Of a stretch of 64,000 nt of DNA, positions 9,727-18,754 are shown piece after piece. The notes beneath the pieces were generated by a model, which was not told the origin of the DNA, made no database searches, and saw only the letters and a program-made list of their open reading frames with translations. This DNA comes from Pseudoalteromonas sp. T1lg75 (GTDB lineage Bacteria > Pseudomonadota > Gammaproteobacteria > Enterobacterales > Alteromonadaceae). The position numbers were made by a program, and so were the translations under genes. The stretch lies in NCBI RefSeq assembly GCF_002964705.1, contig NZ_PQCD01000033.1, forward strand, positions 491,757 to 555,756. The letters run 5' to 3'. Within the stretch, counting starts at the first letter, position 1. Each line of letters begins with the position of its first letter.

Positions 9727-9880
9727 GCCGTCTTCCTTGGGTGGCTAAGGCTGGAGAGCGAGAAAAGATAATGCTTACCTTAGCACTTTTTGAATTCTAA
9801 AAACTAGGCTTTATTTAGTAAAGGCAATGAGTTACCTCAATTTCCCCGGGAAAGAATTGGTGAGGTTAGAGTGGGGAGCG

Positions 9881-9902
9881 GGAGCCCAGCACCACGGGCT
9901 CC
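9881..9902. terminator. Hairpin downstream of the iron transporter operon
   Basis: GGAGCCC at 9881-9887 pairs with GGGCTCC at 9896-9902. On the plus strand a TTTTTTATT run follows eight bases later. On the minus strand, where it would end the iron operon, no T-run follows. The hairpin is clear; its direction of action is not. Confidence 0.4.
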
Positions 9903-9914
9903 TAGTAAGGTTTT

Positions 9915-10931
9915 TTATTGATGTTGCCGATACACCGCCAGCGGGTGAGAGGTACTGAGCGAGATATGCACCTTATCGCCGGGACGTACCATCACCTCGT
10001 GGCTGACTCGGCTGGTGACTAGGGTATTGCAGGTCAGCTCAACCGCACACAGGCGGCTGCCGCCTTCAAAGCGTACCCAGGTCACGGTACCGTTACTGTT
10101 CACGCTATTTTGTGCCAAGAGTACGTCATCGGGGCGCAGCAGCACATCCACGGCGCCCGCCTCACAATCTATGCCTTGCGCCGGCGCTATTCCGATGGCG
10201 GTGCTGGCTTGGCCATGTTGATAATCACCGGCAATAAAGCTGGCTTCGCCTAAAAAGCGCGCCACAAAGCGATTGCTGGGCAAGCTAAAACAGAGCTCTG
10301 GGGTATCGATTTGCTGAATGCGGCCTTCCTTAAGCACCCCGACTCGATCGCCTACCGACAGGGCCTCTTCCTGATCGTGGGTCACCCAAATCGCCGGGAC
10401 ACCTGCTGCTTTTAGGGCGTTGCGAATATCCCAACGTAAGGTGTCCTTAAGCGCCGCATCCAGGTTTGATAGCGGTTCATCGAGCAGCACAAAGTCGGGC
10501 TGGTGGGCCAGGGTCCGGGCCAGAGCTACCCGTTGCTTTTGTCCGCCAGACAAGGTGGCGGGCTTTTTATCACGAAAGGCGCCTAGGCCAAGCAGCTCAA
10601 TCCAGTGCTCGGCCAAGGAGGTGTCCTTTAAGCGAAAGCAGATATTTTGCTGTACGGTTAGGTGGGGGAACAGGGCAAAGTCCTGAAACACCATGCCGAC
10701 GCGACGTTTCTCAGGTGGTACGTGCAATTTTGGTGTTGCCCGCCAGGTGCCAAGATTGATTTCTCCGGCGCTGATCGGAATAAGCCCGGCGAAGGCCTGT
10801 AAAATGGTGCTTTTTCCGCAGCCGGTAGGACCAACCAGCATCAGGATCTCACTTTTATCCAGGGAGAGATCTAAGTCGCTTACGACCCGATTACTGCCAT
10901 AATCGATAGCCAACTTACTAACAGATAACAT
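9915..10931 (-). CDS. fbpC: Ferric iron ABC transporter, ATP-binding protein
   Basis: ATPase that powers import of ferric iron through the inner membrane. In 338 residues it shows Walker A GPTGCGKST (34-42), the LSGGQ signature (127-131), Walker B FVLLDEP (147-153) and an H-loop in VTHDQEEAL, followed by a carboxy-terminal TOBE-like regulatory domain. Its length matches the FbpC/AfuC group. It is the last gene of the operon, 13 bases after the permease, with AAGGAT before the ATG. The iron substrate is inferred from the operon and its Fur box; thiamine and spermidine importers have similar ATPases. Confidence 0.9.
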   Translation of the reverse strand: MLSVSKLAIDYGSNRVVSDLDLSLDKSEILMLVGPTGCGKSTILQAFAGLIPISAGEINLGTWRATPKLHVPPEKRRVGMVFQDFALFPHLTVQQNICFRLKDTSLAEHWIELLGLGAFRDKKPATLSGGQKQRVALARTLAHQPDFVLLDEPLSNLDAALKDTLRWDIRNALKAAGVPAIWVTHDQEEALSVGDRVGVLKEGRIQQIDTPELCFSLPSNRFVARFLGEASFIAGDYQHGQASTAIGIAPAQGIDCEAGAVDVLLRPDDVLLAQNSVNSNGTVTWVRFEGGSRLCAVELTCNTLVTSRVSHEVMVRPGDKVHISLSTSHPLAVYRQHQ

Positions 10932-10944
10932 GTATTTTTGATCC

Positions 10945-12435
10945 TTAATTACTGCGCTTTTCGCCGGAAAGCATAATAGCTAAACCACAGGCGGAGATCA
11001 CCACAAGCAAGAGCCCGGGGATGGCGGCGCGGCCAAAGTAGCCCGCTTCGTAAACGCGCCACAGGTAGGTGGAGAGCGTCTCGAATCCAGTCGGTCCAAG
11101 CAACAAGGTCGCTTCTAACTCACGCATTGATTCTAAAAACACCAGGGCTGCGCCAGCGACTATGCCGCGGGCGGTCAGTGGCAAGGTAATGCGGGTAAAG
11201 GCTTCTCTTGGGCTGGCCCCAAGAACGCGTGCCGATTTTACTAAGCTGGCATCCATATGCTCGGTGCTGGTGCGTACCGAGCCGACCGCTAAGGGTAAAA
11301 ACCGCAGCACATAGGCGATAACCAGCAGGGCCAGAGTTTGATAGAGCATGGGTAGTTGCAGGCCAGCGTACACCAGCGCGGTGCCCATGACGATGCCGGG
11401 AATGCCAAAGCCGAAATAGGTGATACGCTCCATAACTCGGCCTGCTTTACCACTGAGTGCCGCATGAGCCACGGGAATAGCGACAATCACCGCCATCAGG
11501 GCAGCGATGCCCGAGGCATAGGCCGAATGCCAGGCGATGGTGAAATCGAACTCGGCCAGGCCTTCGCGGACCAGCCACAGCGAGAAAACCCCCAGGGGCA
11601 GGCCAATCGCTAGTAATAGCACTGGCACGAAGATAACGAACATGGCACCGAGTTGCCACGGCTTAGGAAAGAGCATCAGTGGGCGGCCATGGCGCTCGGT
11701 GGCGGTTTTAATTTGCGATTCTAAAAACAGCAAAAAGCCGACAATACACATTAACTGGAGCGACAGCATGGCGGCGCGGCTTAAACCAAAGGCATTGTAC
11801 TCAACATAGATCACCCGGGTGAAGGTATCGAGGCGCATCATCGCTGGGGTACCGAAATCAGACAAGGTATACAGGGCCACCAACAAGGCGCCGGCGGCTA
11901 TGCCGTTGACCACCCGGGGCAATATGACCTTAAACACGCTCATGGTCATGGTCATGCCCAAAGTTCTCGCCGCATTGACCATGCTTGCGTCCAGGCTCAG
12001 CAGCGATGAGCGTGTGGTCAGCATGACAAAGGGGAAGGTATACAGGGTCATCACAATCGCGGCGCCGCTGAGGCCATACATGGGCGGCGTTTCAATGCCA
12101 AACAGGGTATTCATTTCACCTCCCGGCCCAAAGGCCGCATACAAGGTAAAGGCACCGATATAACTGGGGATGGCCAGGGGGGCGGCAAACACCACTAACC
12201 ACAGCCTCTTCAGCGGTAAATGCACATAGGCACTAATAAAGGCCAGGGGCACGCCAATAATAATCGAGCCCGTTACCGTTAGCGCCATCAGCGACAGGGT
12301 GTTGCCGAGTATGGTGAGGTTATGGCTATCGAATAGCGTGCTGGCATCACTGGCTAAGGTGAGCAGCACATACAAGGGTGTTAAGGCCACAAGCGCTGCA
12401 AGCAGCGCCATGGGATAGGAAGCGGGTAGACGCAT
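10945..12435 (-). CDS. fbpB: Ferric iron ABC transporter, fused double permease
   Basis: Inner-membrane channel of the importer. The 496-residue protein contains two permease halves fused in tandem. Each half has about six membrane helices and an EAA-type loop that contacts the ATPase (ARTLGMTMTMSVFKVILPR in the first, ARVLGASPREAFTRITLPL in the second). This double layout is typical of FbpB/SfuB/HitB iron permeases. The start codon overlaps the substrate-binding protein stop as TGATG, indicating translational coupling. Confidence 0.92.
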   Translation of the reverse strand: MRLPASYPMALLAALVALTPLYVLLTLASDASTLFDSHNLTILGNTLSLMALTVTGSIIIGVPLAFISAYVHLPLKRLWLVVFAAPLAIPSYIGAFTLYAAFGPGGEMNTLFGIETPPMYGLSGAAIVMTLYTFPFVMLTTRSSLLSLDASMVNAARTLGMTMTMSVFKVILPRVVNGIAAGALLVALYTLSDFGTPAMMRLDTFTRVIYVEYNAFGLSRAAMLSLQLMCIVGFLLFLESQIKTATERHGRPLMLFPKPWQLGAMFVIFVPVLLLAIGLPLGVFSLWLVREGLAEFDFTIAWHSAYASGIAALMAVIVAIPVAHAALSGKAGRVMERITYFGFGIPGIVMGTALVYAGLQLPMLYQTLALLVIAYVLRFLPLAVGSVRTSTEHMDASLVKSARVLGASPREAFTRITLPLTARGIVAGAALVFLESMRELEATLLLGPTGFETLSTYLWRVYEAGYFGRAAIPGLLLVVISACGLAIMLSGEKRSN

Positions 12436-13475
12436 CAGAGCACACCGGCATTACGCATTAAATCCAAGGTCGGGCGCAGGTCCGCCAGTTGCGTTAAGTC
12501 TATCTTAGGCGGCGAAATACTGGCTAATGACGGCAATCCCTCCGGCTGTTGAATGCCTTCGATAAGCGGGATTTCATAGGCCTCTCGGGCTAGGTAACCC
12601 TGTACTTCGGCGCTTAATAGATAACGCATAAAGTTGGTCGCCAGCGGGTCTTTATTCAGCGCGAGAATGCCTGAGGCATTAACCAAACAGCCTGCATCAT
12701 TTTGGGTAAAGGCCAGATCTAATTTGGCATCGGGCTTGCCCGCTTTAAGGCGCAAGCTGTAGTAATGATTGGCAAAGCCGATGTCTACTTCACCGCGCTC
12801 GACGGCCATCACCACCCCCAGCTCACCGGCATAGGACTTGGCTTTCTTTTTGACTTTTTTCAGCCAGTTGGCCGTTTTATCATCGCCTTCGAGCAAACGC
12901 ATGGCGGTGACAAAAGACTGGAACGAGGCATAGGCCGGAGCCCAGCCTATACTCAGGTCGCTGTCGGCAATGGCCATGATGCTTTGCGGGATCTGTTCCT
13001 TGGTCAAACGCTCGGTGTTGTAAGGCAAAGTGCGTACCCTACCTGTGACCGGCGCCCAGCCCTCGTAGCGAAACTGAGGTTGCAGTTGTGCCGATAAGTC
13101 AGCAGGCAGTGGCTGCGCCAGACCAGCGTCGGTCACCAAGCCAATGGCGCCGGAGTCCACCGCCCAAAATAAATCGGCGCGGCGCACGCCCATTTTCGCT
13201 TCTGCGACTATGGTGTTGGCCAGGGCAGCCGTAGGGCCGCGGCGAATACCCAGTTCTAAATTCGGGTTCTTATCTTGAATCGCTTGCAGGACATTTTCAT
13301 ACAGACCGCCTTCGCCACGACCAAGATACAAGGTCAACTTACCTTCGAGGGCGGGCAGGGAGTCCACCGACACCGGGTTGGCAGCGGTTGCTGCAAATGC
13401 CCGTGATAGAGACAGCGGCAAGGTACTGGCCACTCCAAAGGCAGCCAATCCTTGAATAAAGGTTCTACGTTTCAC
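12435..13475 (-). CDS. fbpA: Ferric iron ABC transporter, substrate-binding protein
   Basis: Periplasmic iron-binding protein of 346 residues. It begins with KRRTFIQG followed by a hydrophobic stretch and AFAATA, which fits a Tat-type signal peptide (twin arginine at residues 3-4). The mature part has the two-lobed fold of the FbpA/FutA class, with LTLYLGRGEGG and RRADLFWAVDSG near the hinge. It starts with GTG at 13475, immediately after the TAA stop of the upstream gene, and AAGGA lies ten bases before. The exact metal ligands cannot be assigned by eye. Confidence 0.88.
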   Translation of the reverse strand: MKRRTFIQGLAAFGVASTLPLSLSRAFAATAANPVSVDSLPALEGKLTLYLGRGEGGLYENVLQAIQDKNPNLELGIRRGPTAALANTIVAEAKMGVRRADLFWAVDSGAIGLVTDAGLAQPLPADLSAQLQPQFRYEGWAPVTGRVRTLPYNTERLTKEQIPQSIMAIADSDLSIGWAPAYASFQSFVTAMRLLEGDDKTANWLKKVKKKAKSYAGELGVVMAVERGEVDIGFANHYYSLRLKAGKPDAKLDLAFTQNDAGCLVNASGILALNKDPLATNFMRYLLSAEVQGYLAREAYEIPLIEGIQQPEGLPSLASISPPKIDLTQLADLRPTLDLMRNAGVL

Positions 13476-14288
13476 TTAAAACACGTCCTTGCGGGCTTTT
13501 TCGGCCTTTTCAATGAGCTTTTTAGCGCGATCTAGTTTGCCCTGCATGGCAACGACCACAGCACGCACGTCATCGACGCTCTTGTTATCGGCGATCGCCT
13601 TTGGCAGAGTTACATTGAAGTCTTTTTCTAGCTCTTCAACCAGGTTGGCATCTTGCTCAATTAAGGTGCCTTCAACGCCTTCAAACAGGTGCAAGTAGGT
13701 GTCATGAACGATCTGCGTAGCTTCATCGCCAAGGCGTTCAGCATACTTAGCAACGACGCGGTCGAGCTTGTGCTTGATCTCGTCCATGGTGGCGCTTTGC
13801 GTCATGGTTTCTGTGGCCGTGGCCTTAACGCTCTGGAGCAGGCCTTTTTGCTGGAATTGCGCCGCCAGTTTAACTGCCCCCAAGCCTTGCCATAAGGCCG
13901 CATTGAGCGCTTCTTGCTGTTTGCGTGCTTCGGCCGCTGGCGCTTTATTGTCTATGGCCATCTTGATGCCGTAAAGCCCTTGCCAGATAGAGGCATAAAC
14001 GGGCACATAGTTAGTTTCAATGGCGCTGTGAAATTTAACCGATTCCCAGTATTCGACCAGATCATCGCTGTTTACCGCCTTGTTGCCCTTGGCCTCGTAA
14101 TCACTGACCATGGTATCAACCTTGCCAATCATCCATTGTACTTCTTCGGAGTAATCTTTTAGGTTTTCTTGTAAGTGATTCACGTGTTCGCCGATAGGAC
14201 CGTTGGCAAAGGCCGGCTGAAAGCTAAATGCAGAGGCGAATAACAGGCTGACGCCCAAGGTTTGGACTGATTTAAACAATGAATTCAT
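13476..14288 (-). CDS. Periplasmic helical protein leading the iron operon, unknown
   Basis: A 270-residue protein from ATG 14288 (MNSLFKSVQTLG); the longer frame to 14342 would run through the Fur box and lacks a signal at its start. Residues 5-30 form a signal peptide ending FQPAFA. The mature protein is predicted almost wholly helical, with charged heptad-like stretches near the end (GKLDRAKKLIEKAEKAR). It carries several His/Glu residues (KFHSAIETNY, DTYLHLFEG) that could bind metal, recalling imelysin-like periplasmic proteins, but there is no confident family match. As first gene of a Fur-controlled operon it probably helps iron capture; that is inference. Confidence 0.7.
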   Translation of the reverse strand: MNSLFKSVQTLGVSLLFASAFSFQPAFANGPIGEHVNHLQENLKDYSEEVQWMIGKVDTMVSDYEAKGNKAVNSDDLVEYWESVKFHSAIETNYVPVYASIWQGLYGIKMAIDNKAPAAEARKQQEALNAALWQGLGAVKLAAQFQQKGLLQSVKATATETMTQSATMDEIKHKLDRVVAKYAERLGDEATQIVHDTYLHLFEGVEGTLIEQDANLVEELEKDFNVTLPKAIADNKSVDDVRAVVVAMQGKLDRAKKLIEKAEKARKDVF

Positions 14289-14316
14289 AGCGTGGGGATC
14301 CAAAGCTAATTGTAAA

Positions 14317-14331
14317 TGATAGTTATTATCA
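14317..14331 (-). promoter_or_regulatory. Fur box of the iron uptake operon
   Basis: TGATAGTTATTATCA matches the 7-1-7 Fur consensus TGATAAT-n-ATTATCA with one mismatch. It lies 28 bases upstream of the ATG at 14288, where bound Fur would block transcription. I infer repression by Fur when iron is plentiful. Confidence 0.85.
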
Positions 14332-14502
14332 TATCCGTACAACTTGCTTAAATCAATACATTAAAGTGTCGCATTAGGTTACTTTCGTGCCGATGAGCTT
14401 AAGGCGAAGTGCATCGCTTAATTACCCGGCTGGAGCATGGACAAACGCCTAGGGCTAACAGTATGCTGACTAATGTCAAATACTCACAACAAGGGAATGG
14501 TC

Positions 14503-14964
14503 ATGACGCCAGCAGTAACCTTTCTAACCAAGCACAAGGTGGCATTTGAACTTATCAGTTTTGAGCATGATAGCGGTGTCGAGAATTATGGTCAGGAAGT
14601 CATAGATAAATTGGCACTGGACGCCGCCTGCGTATTCAAAACCCTGGTGCTGGAAACCGCAGAGCAGGGGTTCGTGGTCGCCATTACCCCTGTGCATCAA
14701 CAGGTGAATACCAAATCCCTGGCCAAACTGGCGGGCAGTAAAAAAGCGGCCATGGCCGCGGGGGCCGATGTGGAGCGGGTAACCGGCTATGTGCTCGGTG
14801 GCGTGAGTCCGTTTGCACAGAAAAAAAGACTCCCCGTGTATGTGCATCAAAGCGCTTTGGCGCAGGATACCATCTATGTCAGTGCCGGCAAGCGCGGCGT
14901 TGAACTGGCCCTGGCGCCGCAAGATTTAATTACTCTTCTTCAGGCTCGCTGCGGTGAATTTTAG
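14503..14964 (+). CDS. ybaK: Cys-tRNA(Pro)/Cys-tRNA(Cys) deacylase YbaK
   Basis: Hydrolyses mischarged Cys-tRNA(Pro) in trans, protecting proline codons from cysteine misincorporation; cytosolic. I start at ATG 14503 (MTPAVTFLTKH), six bases after AAGGGA, giving 153 residues, the family length. The YbaK/EbsC fold is seen in VFKTLVLETAEQGFVVAITP with the substrate-pocket lysine, and in VTGYVLGGVSPFAQKK, the conserved GGxSPxGxK-like loop (Phe replaces the first Gly). It is monocistronic, divergent from the iron operon. Confidence 0.93.
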   Translation: MTPAVTFLTKHKVAFELISFEHDSGVENYGQEVIDKLALDAACVFKTLVLETAEQGFVVAITPVHQQVNTKSLAKLAGSKKAAMAAGADVERVTGYVLGGVSPFAQKKRLPVYVHQSALAQDTIYVSAGKRGVELALAPQDLITLLQARCGEF

Positions 14965-15199
14965 CCCTGCCAGCAATTTCTCACCTCCTGTACCTTTTTA
15001 GGCGCTACTCTCGTAATTCTCCCAAGCACTCTTTTCTATACGCACTTGTACCACTTTTATGAAGAGCAAACTCGCCGTTGCTCGATTATTTGTTTGCGAG
15101 TAAAAATTTATTTTTGCGTACACCTGTACGCTCAATAGCAGGGAATTCAACCGTCTTAGCGCCATTACGCAAATAAGTTATAAATTTTGTGTTAAAAAA

Positions 15200-15216
15200 A
15201 ACTGGTTGGACCAATT
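15200..15216 (+). promoter_or_regulatory. FadR-like operator upstream of fadE (distal)
   Basis: AACTGGTTGGACCAATT is a near-palindrome matching the FadR operator AACTGGTCnGACCAGTT at all but two positions. It lies about 60 bases before the fadE start. Confidence 0.65.
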
Positions 15217-15255
15217 GATCTATTCAGATTTTTATGCCGTAATAAGGGGTATATT

Positions 15256-15272
15256 AACTGGTCAGATGAGTT
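15256..15272 (+). promoter_or_regulatory. FadR-like operator upstream of fadE (proximal)
   Basis: AACTGGTCAGATGAGTT keeps the left half of the FadR operator perfectly and has two mismatches in the right half. It ends five bases before the fadE ATG, so bound repressor would block initiation. Fatty acyl-CoA would release it. Confidence 0.65.
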
Positions 15273-15276
15273 GGTT

Positions 15277-17538
15277 ATGAGCTTACGTACAAAATTAAAA
15301 AAAATCCTTCCTAGTATTTCGATTACAGAGCAGGAGGCGCTGGACGCCGGTGATGTGTGGTTAGAAGGTTCTATCTACCGTGGCAAGCCTGATTTCGCGG
15401 CGCTGCGCGATGTGCCCGCGGCAACCTTGAGCCAAGAAGAGCAAGCTTTCCTTGATGGCCCTGTGGCCGAGCTGTTGGAAATGATCGATGAGTCCGAAAT
15501 TCAATCGGGCACGCATCTGCCAGCGCATATTCTAGAGTTTCTGAAAAAAGAGCGCTTCTTCTCGCTGATTATTCCGAAGAAGTTCGGCGGTCTTGAGTTT
15601 AGCCCCTATGCTAACTCGACCATAGTGGCCACCATTTCAACCAAGTCATCGGCGGTTGCCGTGACCGTGATGGTGCCAAACTCCTTGGGCCCGGGTGAGC
15701 TTTTGCTGCACTATGGTACCGAAGAGCAACAGAATCATTACCTACCACGTTTAGCTAATGGCCGCGATATTCCTTGTTTCGCCTTGACCAGCCCGGAAGC
15801 GGGTTCGGACGCCGGCGGTATTCCGGATATCGGCGTGGTCAAAGAAGGCGAATACCAGGGCGAGAAAGTACTTGGCCTGGAGGTTACCTGGGACAAGCGT
15901 TATATCACCCTGGCGCCTATTGCCACCGTATTGGGTCTGGCCTTTAAGGTGCAGGACCCGGATCACCTGCTGGGTGATAAAGAAGACCTGGGCATCACCT
16001 GTGCGCTTATTCCTAATACCCACCCGGGTGTGGAGCTGGGTAATCGCCACGACCCCATGGGCGTGCGTTTTTACAATGGGACGACGCGCGGTGAAAAAGT
16101 CTTCATTCCTATGGACTTTATCATCGGTGGACAAAAGAACATCGGCCGCGGTTGGCAGATGTTGGTGAGCTGTTTAGGTGCCGGCCGTGGTATTTCATTG
16201 CCTGCGTTAGGCGTGTCGGTATCTCAGGTGGCATTTAAAGGCTCTGCTGAATACGCCGCGGTGCGTGAACAGTTTGGTCTGGCCATCGGTCAGTTCGAAG
16301 GTATTCAGGAAAAGCTGGCCGATATCGCCGGTAAAACCTACTTACAAGAAGCCATGCGCGTACTCACCACAGAAGGTCTGGGCATGGGTCTAAAACCTTC
16401 TGTAGTAACCGCCATCGCCAAGTACCATATGACCGAAATCGGCCGTGACGTGCTGAACTCGGCCATGGATATTCAAGCCGGTAAAGCCATTCAGCGCGGC
16501 CCGCAAAACACCCTGGCCAGCGGCTTTGTTGCCCAGCCCATCGCCATTACGGTAGAAGGGGCGAATATCCTGACGCGTAACCTGATGATCTTTGGGCAAG
16601 GCGTGATGCGCTGTCACCCTTACTTGCAGAGCATGGTGGAGTCCATCCACTCGCAAGAAAAAGATGCGGATGCCACCTTTAATCGTATTTTGCGTAAAAC
16701 TGTGGGTTACAGCACCGCCAATGCGCTGCGTGCTTTCAAACATGGTTTACTGCCGTTTACCGCGCCGAGCGCATCGTCTTTGCCTGAAGTACGCCAGTAT
16801 GAAAAGGCGGTTCACAAGTTGTCGTCACGGCTAGCCGTGTATGCGGATTTCTCCTTGTTGGTTCTGGGTGGAAAGTTAAAGCAGGCGGAAATGCTGTCGG
16901 CGCGCCTGGGCGATGTAATGAGCTATATGTATGCGGCCATGGCCTCGATTAAATATTACGAGCAAAAGGTCAGCAGCGCAGATCGCGCGCAAGCGGCGCC
17001 ATACTTCCACTATGCGACGCGCTGGGCATTGCACCAGGCAGAGCAGGCACTGCATGCCTTCTTGGATAACTTCCCGGCATCGGGCACCCGTAAGTTTATG
17101 CGCTTCTTAACCTGGCAGTACGGCTACAAAATGCCAACCATTGGCGACGATCTGGTTCGCGAACTGGCCCATCAGGCGCAACTGGATACGGCCATTAAAG
17201 CCCAGCTGACACATCTGGTGAAGCCGACGCCGGGCGATGGTCACGATATCAATGAGCAGGCCTATAAAGCCAAGCTGGCAAACCTTGAGAGCCTGGCCAA
17301 GGTACGCAAGGCCATTAAGTCGAAGCAGATTCGCTCTGGCGTGCGCTTTGCCGAGACGCTGGATAATGCCCTGGCGGCCAGTGTGATCGATGCCAACGAG
17401 TATGCGTCTTTGGTTGATTATAACCGCAAGCGTGAGCTGGCTATTCGCGTCGATGAATTCGATTTCGATATGAACCTGCTGCGCCCGGACGGCACCCGTG
17501 CCGACGGCCAGGACGTGAGCCTGCGCAGCGCCAGCTAA
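15277..17538 (+). CDS. fadE: Acyl-CoA dehydrogenase FadE
   Basis: FAD enzyme that introduces the first double bond in each round of fatty acid beta-oxidation. At 753 residues it belongs to the long FadE group (E. coli 814), with an extra carboxy-terminal DUF1974-type domain. The acyl-CoA dehydrogenase core shows CFALTSPEAGSDAG (flavin and substrate loop) and the RGISLPALG / QFEGIQEKLADIAGKTY helices. I choose ATG 15277 (MSLRTKLKK) over the TTG six bases earlier. Two FadR-like operators and a strong downstream terminator indicate a single-gene, fatty-acid-induced transcript. Confidence 0.96.
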   Translation: MSLRTKLKKILPSISITEQEALDAGDVWLEGSIYRGKPDFAALRDVPAATLSQEEQAFLDGPVAELLEMIDESEIQSGTHLPAHILEFLKKERFFSLIIPKKFGGLEFSPYANSTIVATISTKSSAVAVTVMVPNSLGPGELLLHYGTEEQQNHYLPRLANGRDIPCFALTSPEAGSDAGGIPDIGVVKEGEYQGEKVLGLEVTWDKRYITLAPIATVLGLAFKVQDPDHLLGDKEDLGITCALIPNTHPGVELGNRHDPMGVRFYNGTTRGEKVFIPMDFIIGGQKNIGRGWQMLVSCLGAGRGISLPALGVSVSQVAFKGSAEYAAVREQFGLAIGQFEGIQEKLADIAGKTYLQEAMRVLTTEGLGMGLKPSVVTAIAKYHMTEIGRDVLNSAMDIQAGKAIQRGPQNTLASGFVAQPIAITVEGANILTRNLMIFGQGVMRCHPYLQSMVESIHSQEKDADATFNRILRKTVGYSTANALRAFKHGLLPFTAPSASSLPEVRQYEKAVHKLSSRLAVYADFSLLVLGGKLKQAEMLSARLGDVMSYMYAAMASIKYYEQKVSSADRAQAAPYFHYATRWALHQAEQALHAFLDNFPASGTRKFMRFLTWQYGYKMPTIGDDLVRELAHQAQLDTAIKAQLTHLVKPTPGDGHDINEQAYKAKLANLESLAKVRKAIKSKQIRSGVRFAETLDNALAASVIDANEYASLVDYNRKRELAIRVDEFDFDMNLLRPDGTRADGQDVSLRSAS

Positions 17539-17567
17539 TTATTCCTTGTCACATTTGCATTACCACC

Positions 17568-17597
17568 AAGCCCTTACCTTTGCGTAAGGGCTTTTTT
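17568..17597 (+). terminator. Intrinsic terminator of fadE
   Basis: AAGCCCTTAC (17568-17577) pairs with GTAAGGGCTT (17583-17592) and is followed by a T-run to 17597. Confidence 0.92.
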
Positions 17598-17649
17598 ATT
17601 GGGTGATCTTAAGGCGACCTCTGCTCGTAATGCCAGACGGAGGGAATGT

Positions 17650-18042
17650 ATGCTTACTTTGTTTTATGACGGCAATTGTCCTTTGTGCACCGCCGAGATA
17701 AGAAAACTTAAAGGGTATGATCAGTGTGGAGCCCTAGCCTTGGTCGATATCAATAGTGACGAAGACTTGTCTCGCTACCCCATGATCGACTATCACGCCG
17801 CCAACGCGACCTTGCACGCCATTGATGAAAATGGACGGGTGTTACTTGGTTTGGATGCCAATGTCGCCGTGTGGCGGGCAGTTGGCAAGTACCCATGGTT
17901 AAGGGTGTTGCGCCGGCCGCTGATCCGTATTGTCGCAGACTGCTGTTATCGCATTTTTGCTAATAATCGCCACAGAATAGCGGGTTGGCTATCGGCTCGA
18001 TCATGTAAAGAGCAATGCCATGTGGGTGAACGCCATGACTAA
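17650..18042 (+). CDS. DCC-family thiol-disulfide oxidoreductase (DUF393)
   Basis: A 130-residue protein from ATG 17650, five bases after a GGAGGGAA ribosome-binding site; the longer frame to 17599 runs back into the terminator. The start FYDGNCPLC is the hallmark of the DCC/DUF393 family, with a CPLC pair resembling the thioredoxin redox centre. No signal peptide is present, so it is cytosolic or membrane-peripheral. It overlaps the following SDR gene by eight bases and the two are probably translated together. The substrate is unknown for this family. Confidence 0.85.
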   Translation: MLTLFYDGNCPLCTAEIRKLKGYDQCGALALVDINSDEDLSRYPMIDYHAANATLHAIDENGRVLLGLDANVAVWRAVGKYPWLRVLRRPLIRIVADCCYRIFANNRHRIAGWLSARSCKEQCHVGERHD

Positions 18043-18733
18043 GGCCTTGATCATTGGCGCTTCGAGTGCGATTGCCCGAGCCCTAATCGATGAGTTGGAG
18101 TCACAGGGCACCCAGGTACACAGCGTGAGCAGATCCAGGCTTGAGCGCGAGCGCCATAGCTGTTTGGCTTACAGTGAGCAGGCGATTGCTAACTGGTGTC
18201 TTGATGCCCAGCAACAGGGATTGGCCTTTGAGTACATTTACATTTGCAACGGCGTGTTGCATAGCGAGGAGGTGCAGCCGGAAAAATCCCTAAGTGCATT
18301 TTCGCAGTCGGCTTTTTTCGAGGTGATGCAATGCAACACAGTGGTGCCTATGTGGTGGCTGTCGAACCTAACCAAACTCTTGACGCCTAACGCGCAAAGC
18401 GTGGTCACCATTTTGAGTGCGCGCGTAGGCAGCATCACAGATAACCGCTTGGGTGGCTGGTACAGCTACCGCGCTTCAAAGGCGGCCTTAAATATGCTTA
18501 CCAAAACCACCGCTATTGAAATGAGGCGTACACACAAGCACAGCAAATTTTTGTTGTTTCATCCCGGCACCACGGACAGTGACCTGTCTAAGCCGTTTCA
18601 AAAAAATGTGCCTGCGGGCAAGTTGTTTACCCCTCACTTTGTCGCCCGGCGTTTGCGGGAACTGAGTACAGATTACGCCTTTCTCCCGTCCTGTGGCTTT
18701 TATGATTGGAATCGGCAAGCTATTGAGTTTTAA
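18035..18733 (+). CDS. Short-chain dehydrogenase/reductase (CsgA-like)
   Basis: A 232-residue Rossmann-fold oxidoreductase starting at MTKALIIGASSAIARAL, which holds a divergent glycine-poor cofactor motif (GASSAIA). The catalytic tyrosine and lysine are in YSYRASKAA, with an upstream serine in TILSARVGS. It resembles the C-factor/CsgA-like SDR group. It overlaps the DCC gene and is followed 21 bases later by a flavin reductase gene. The substrate cannot be told from sequence. Confidence 0.87.
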   Translation: MTKALIIGASSAIARALIDELESQGTQVHSVSRSRLERERHSCLAYSEQAIANWCLDAQQQGLAFEYIYICNGVLHSEEVQPEKSLSAFSQSAFFEVMQCNTVVPMWWLSNLTKLLTPNAQSVVTILSARVGSITDNRLGGWYSYRASKAALNMLTKTTAIEMRRTHKHSKFLLFHPGTTDSDLSKPFQKNVPAGKLFTPHFVARRLRELSTDYAFLPSCGFYDWNRQAIEF

Positions 18734-18754
18734 AGTTTATAGAGAATCTAATGT

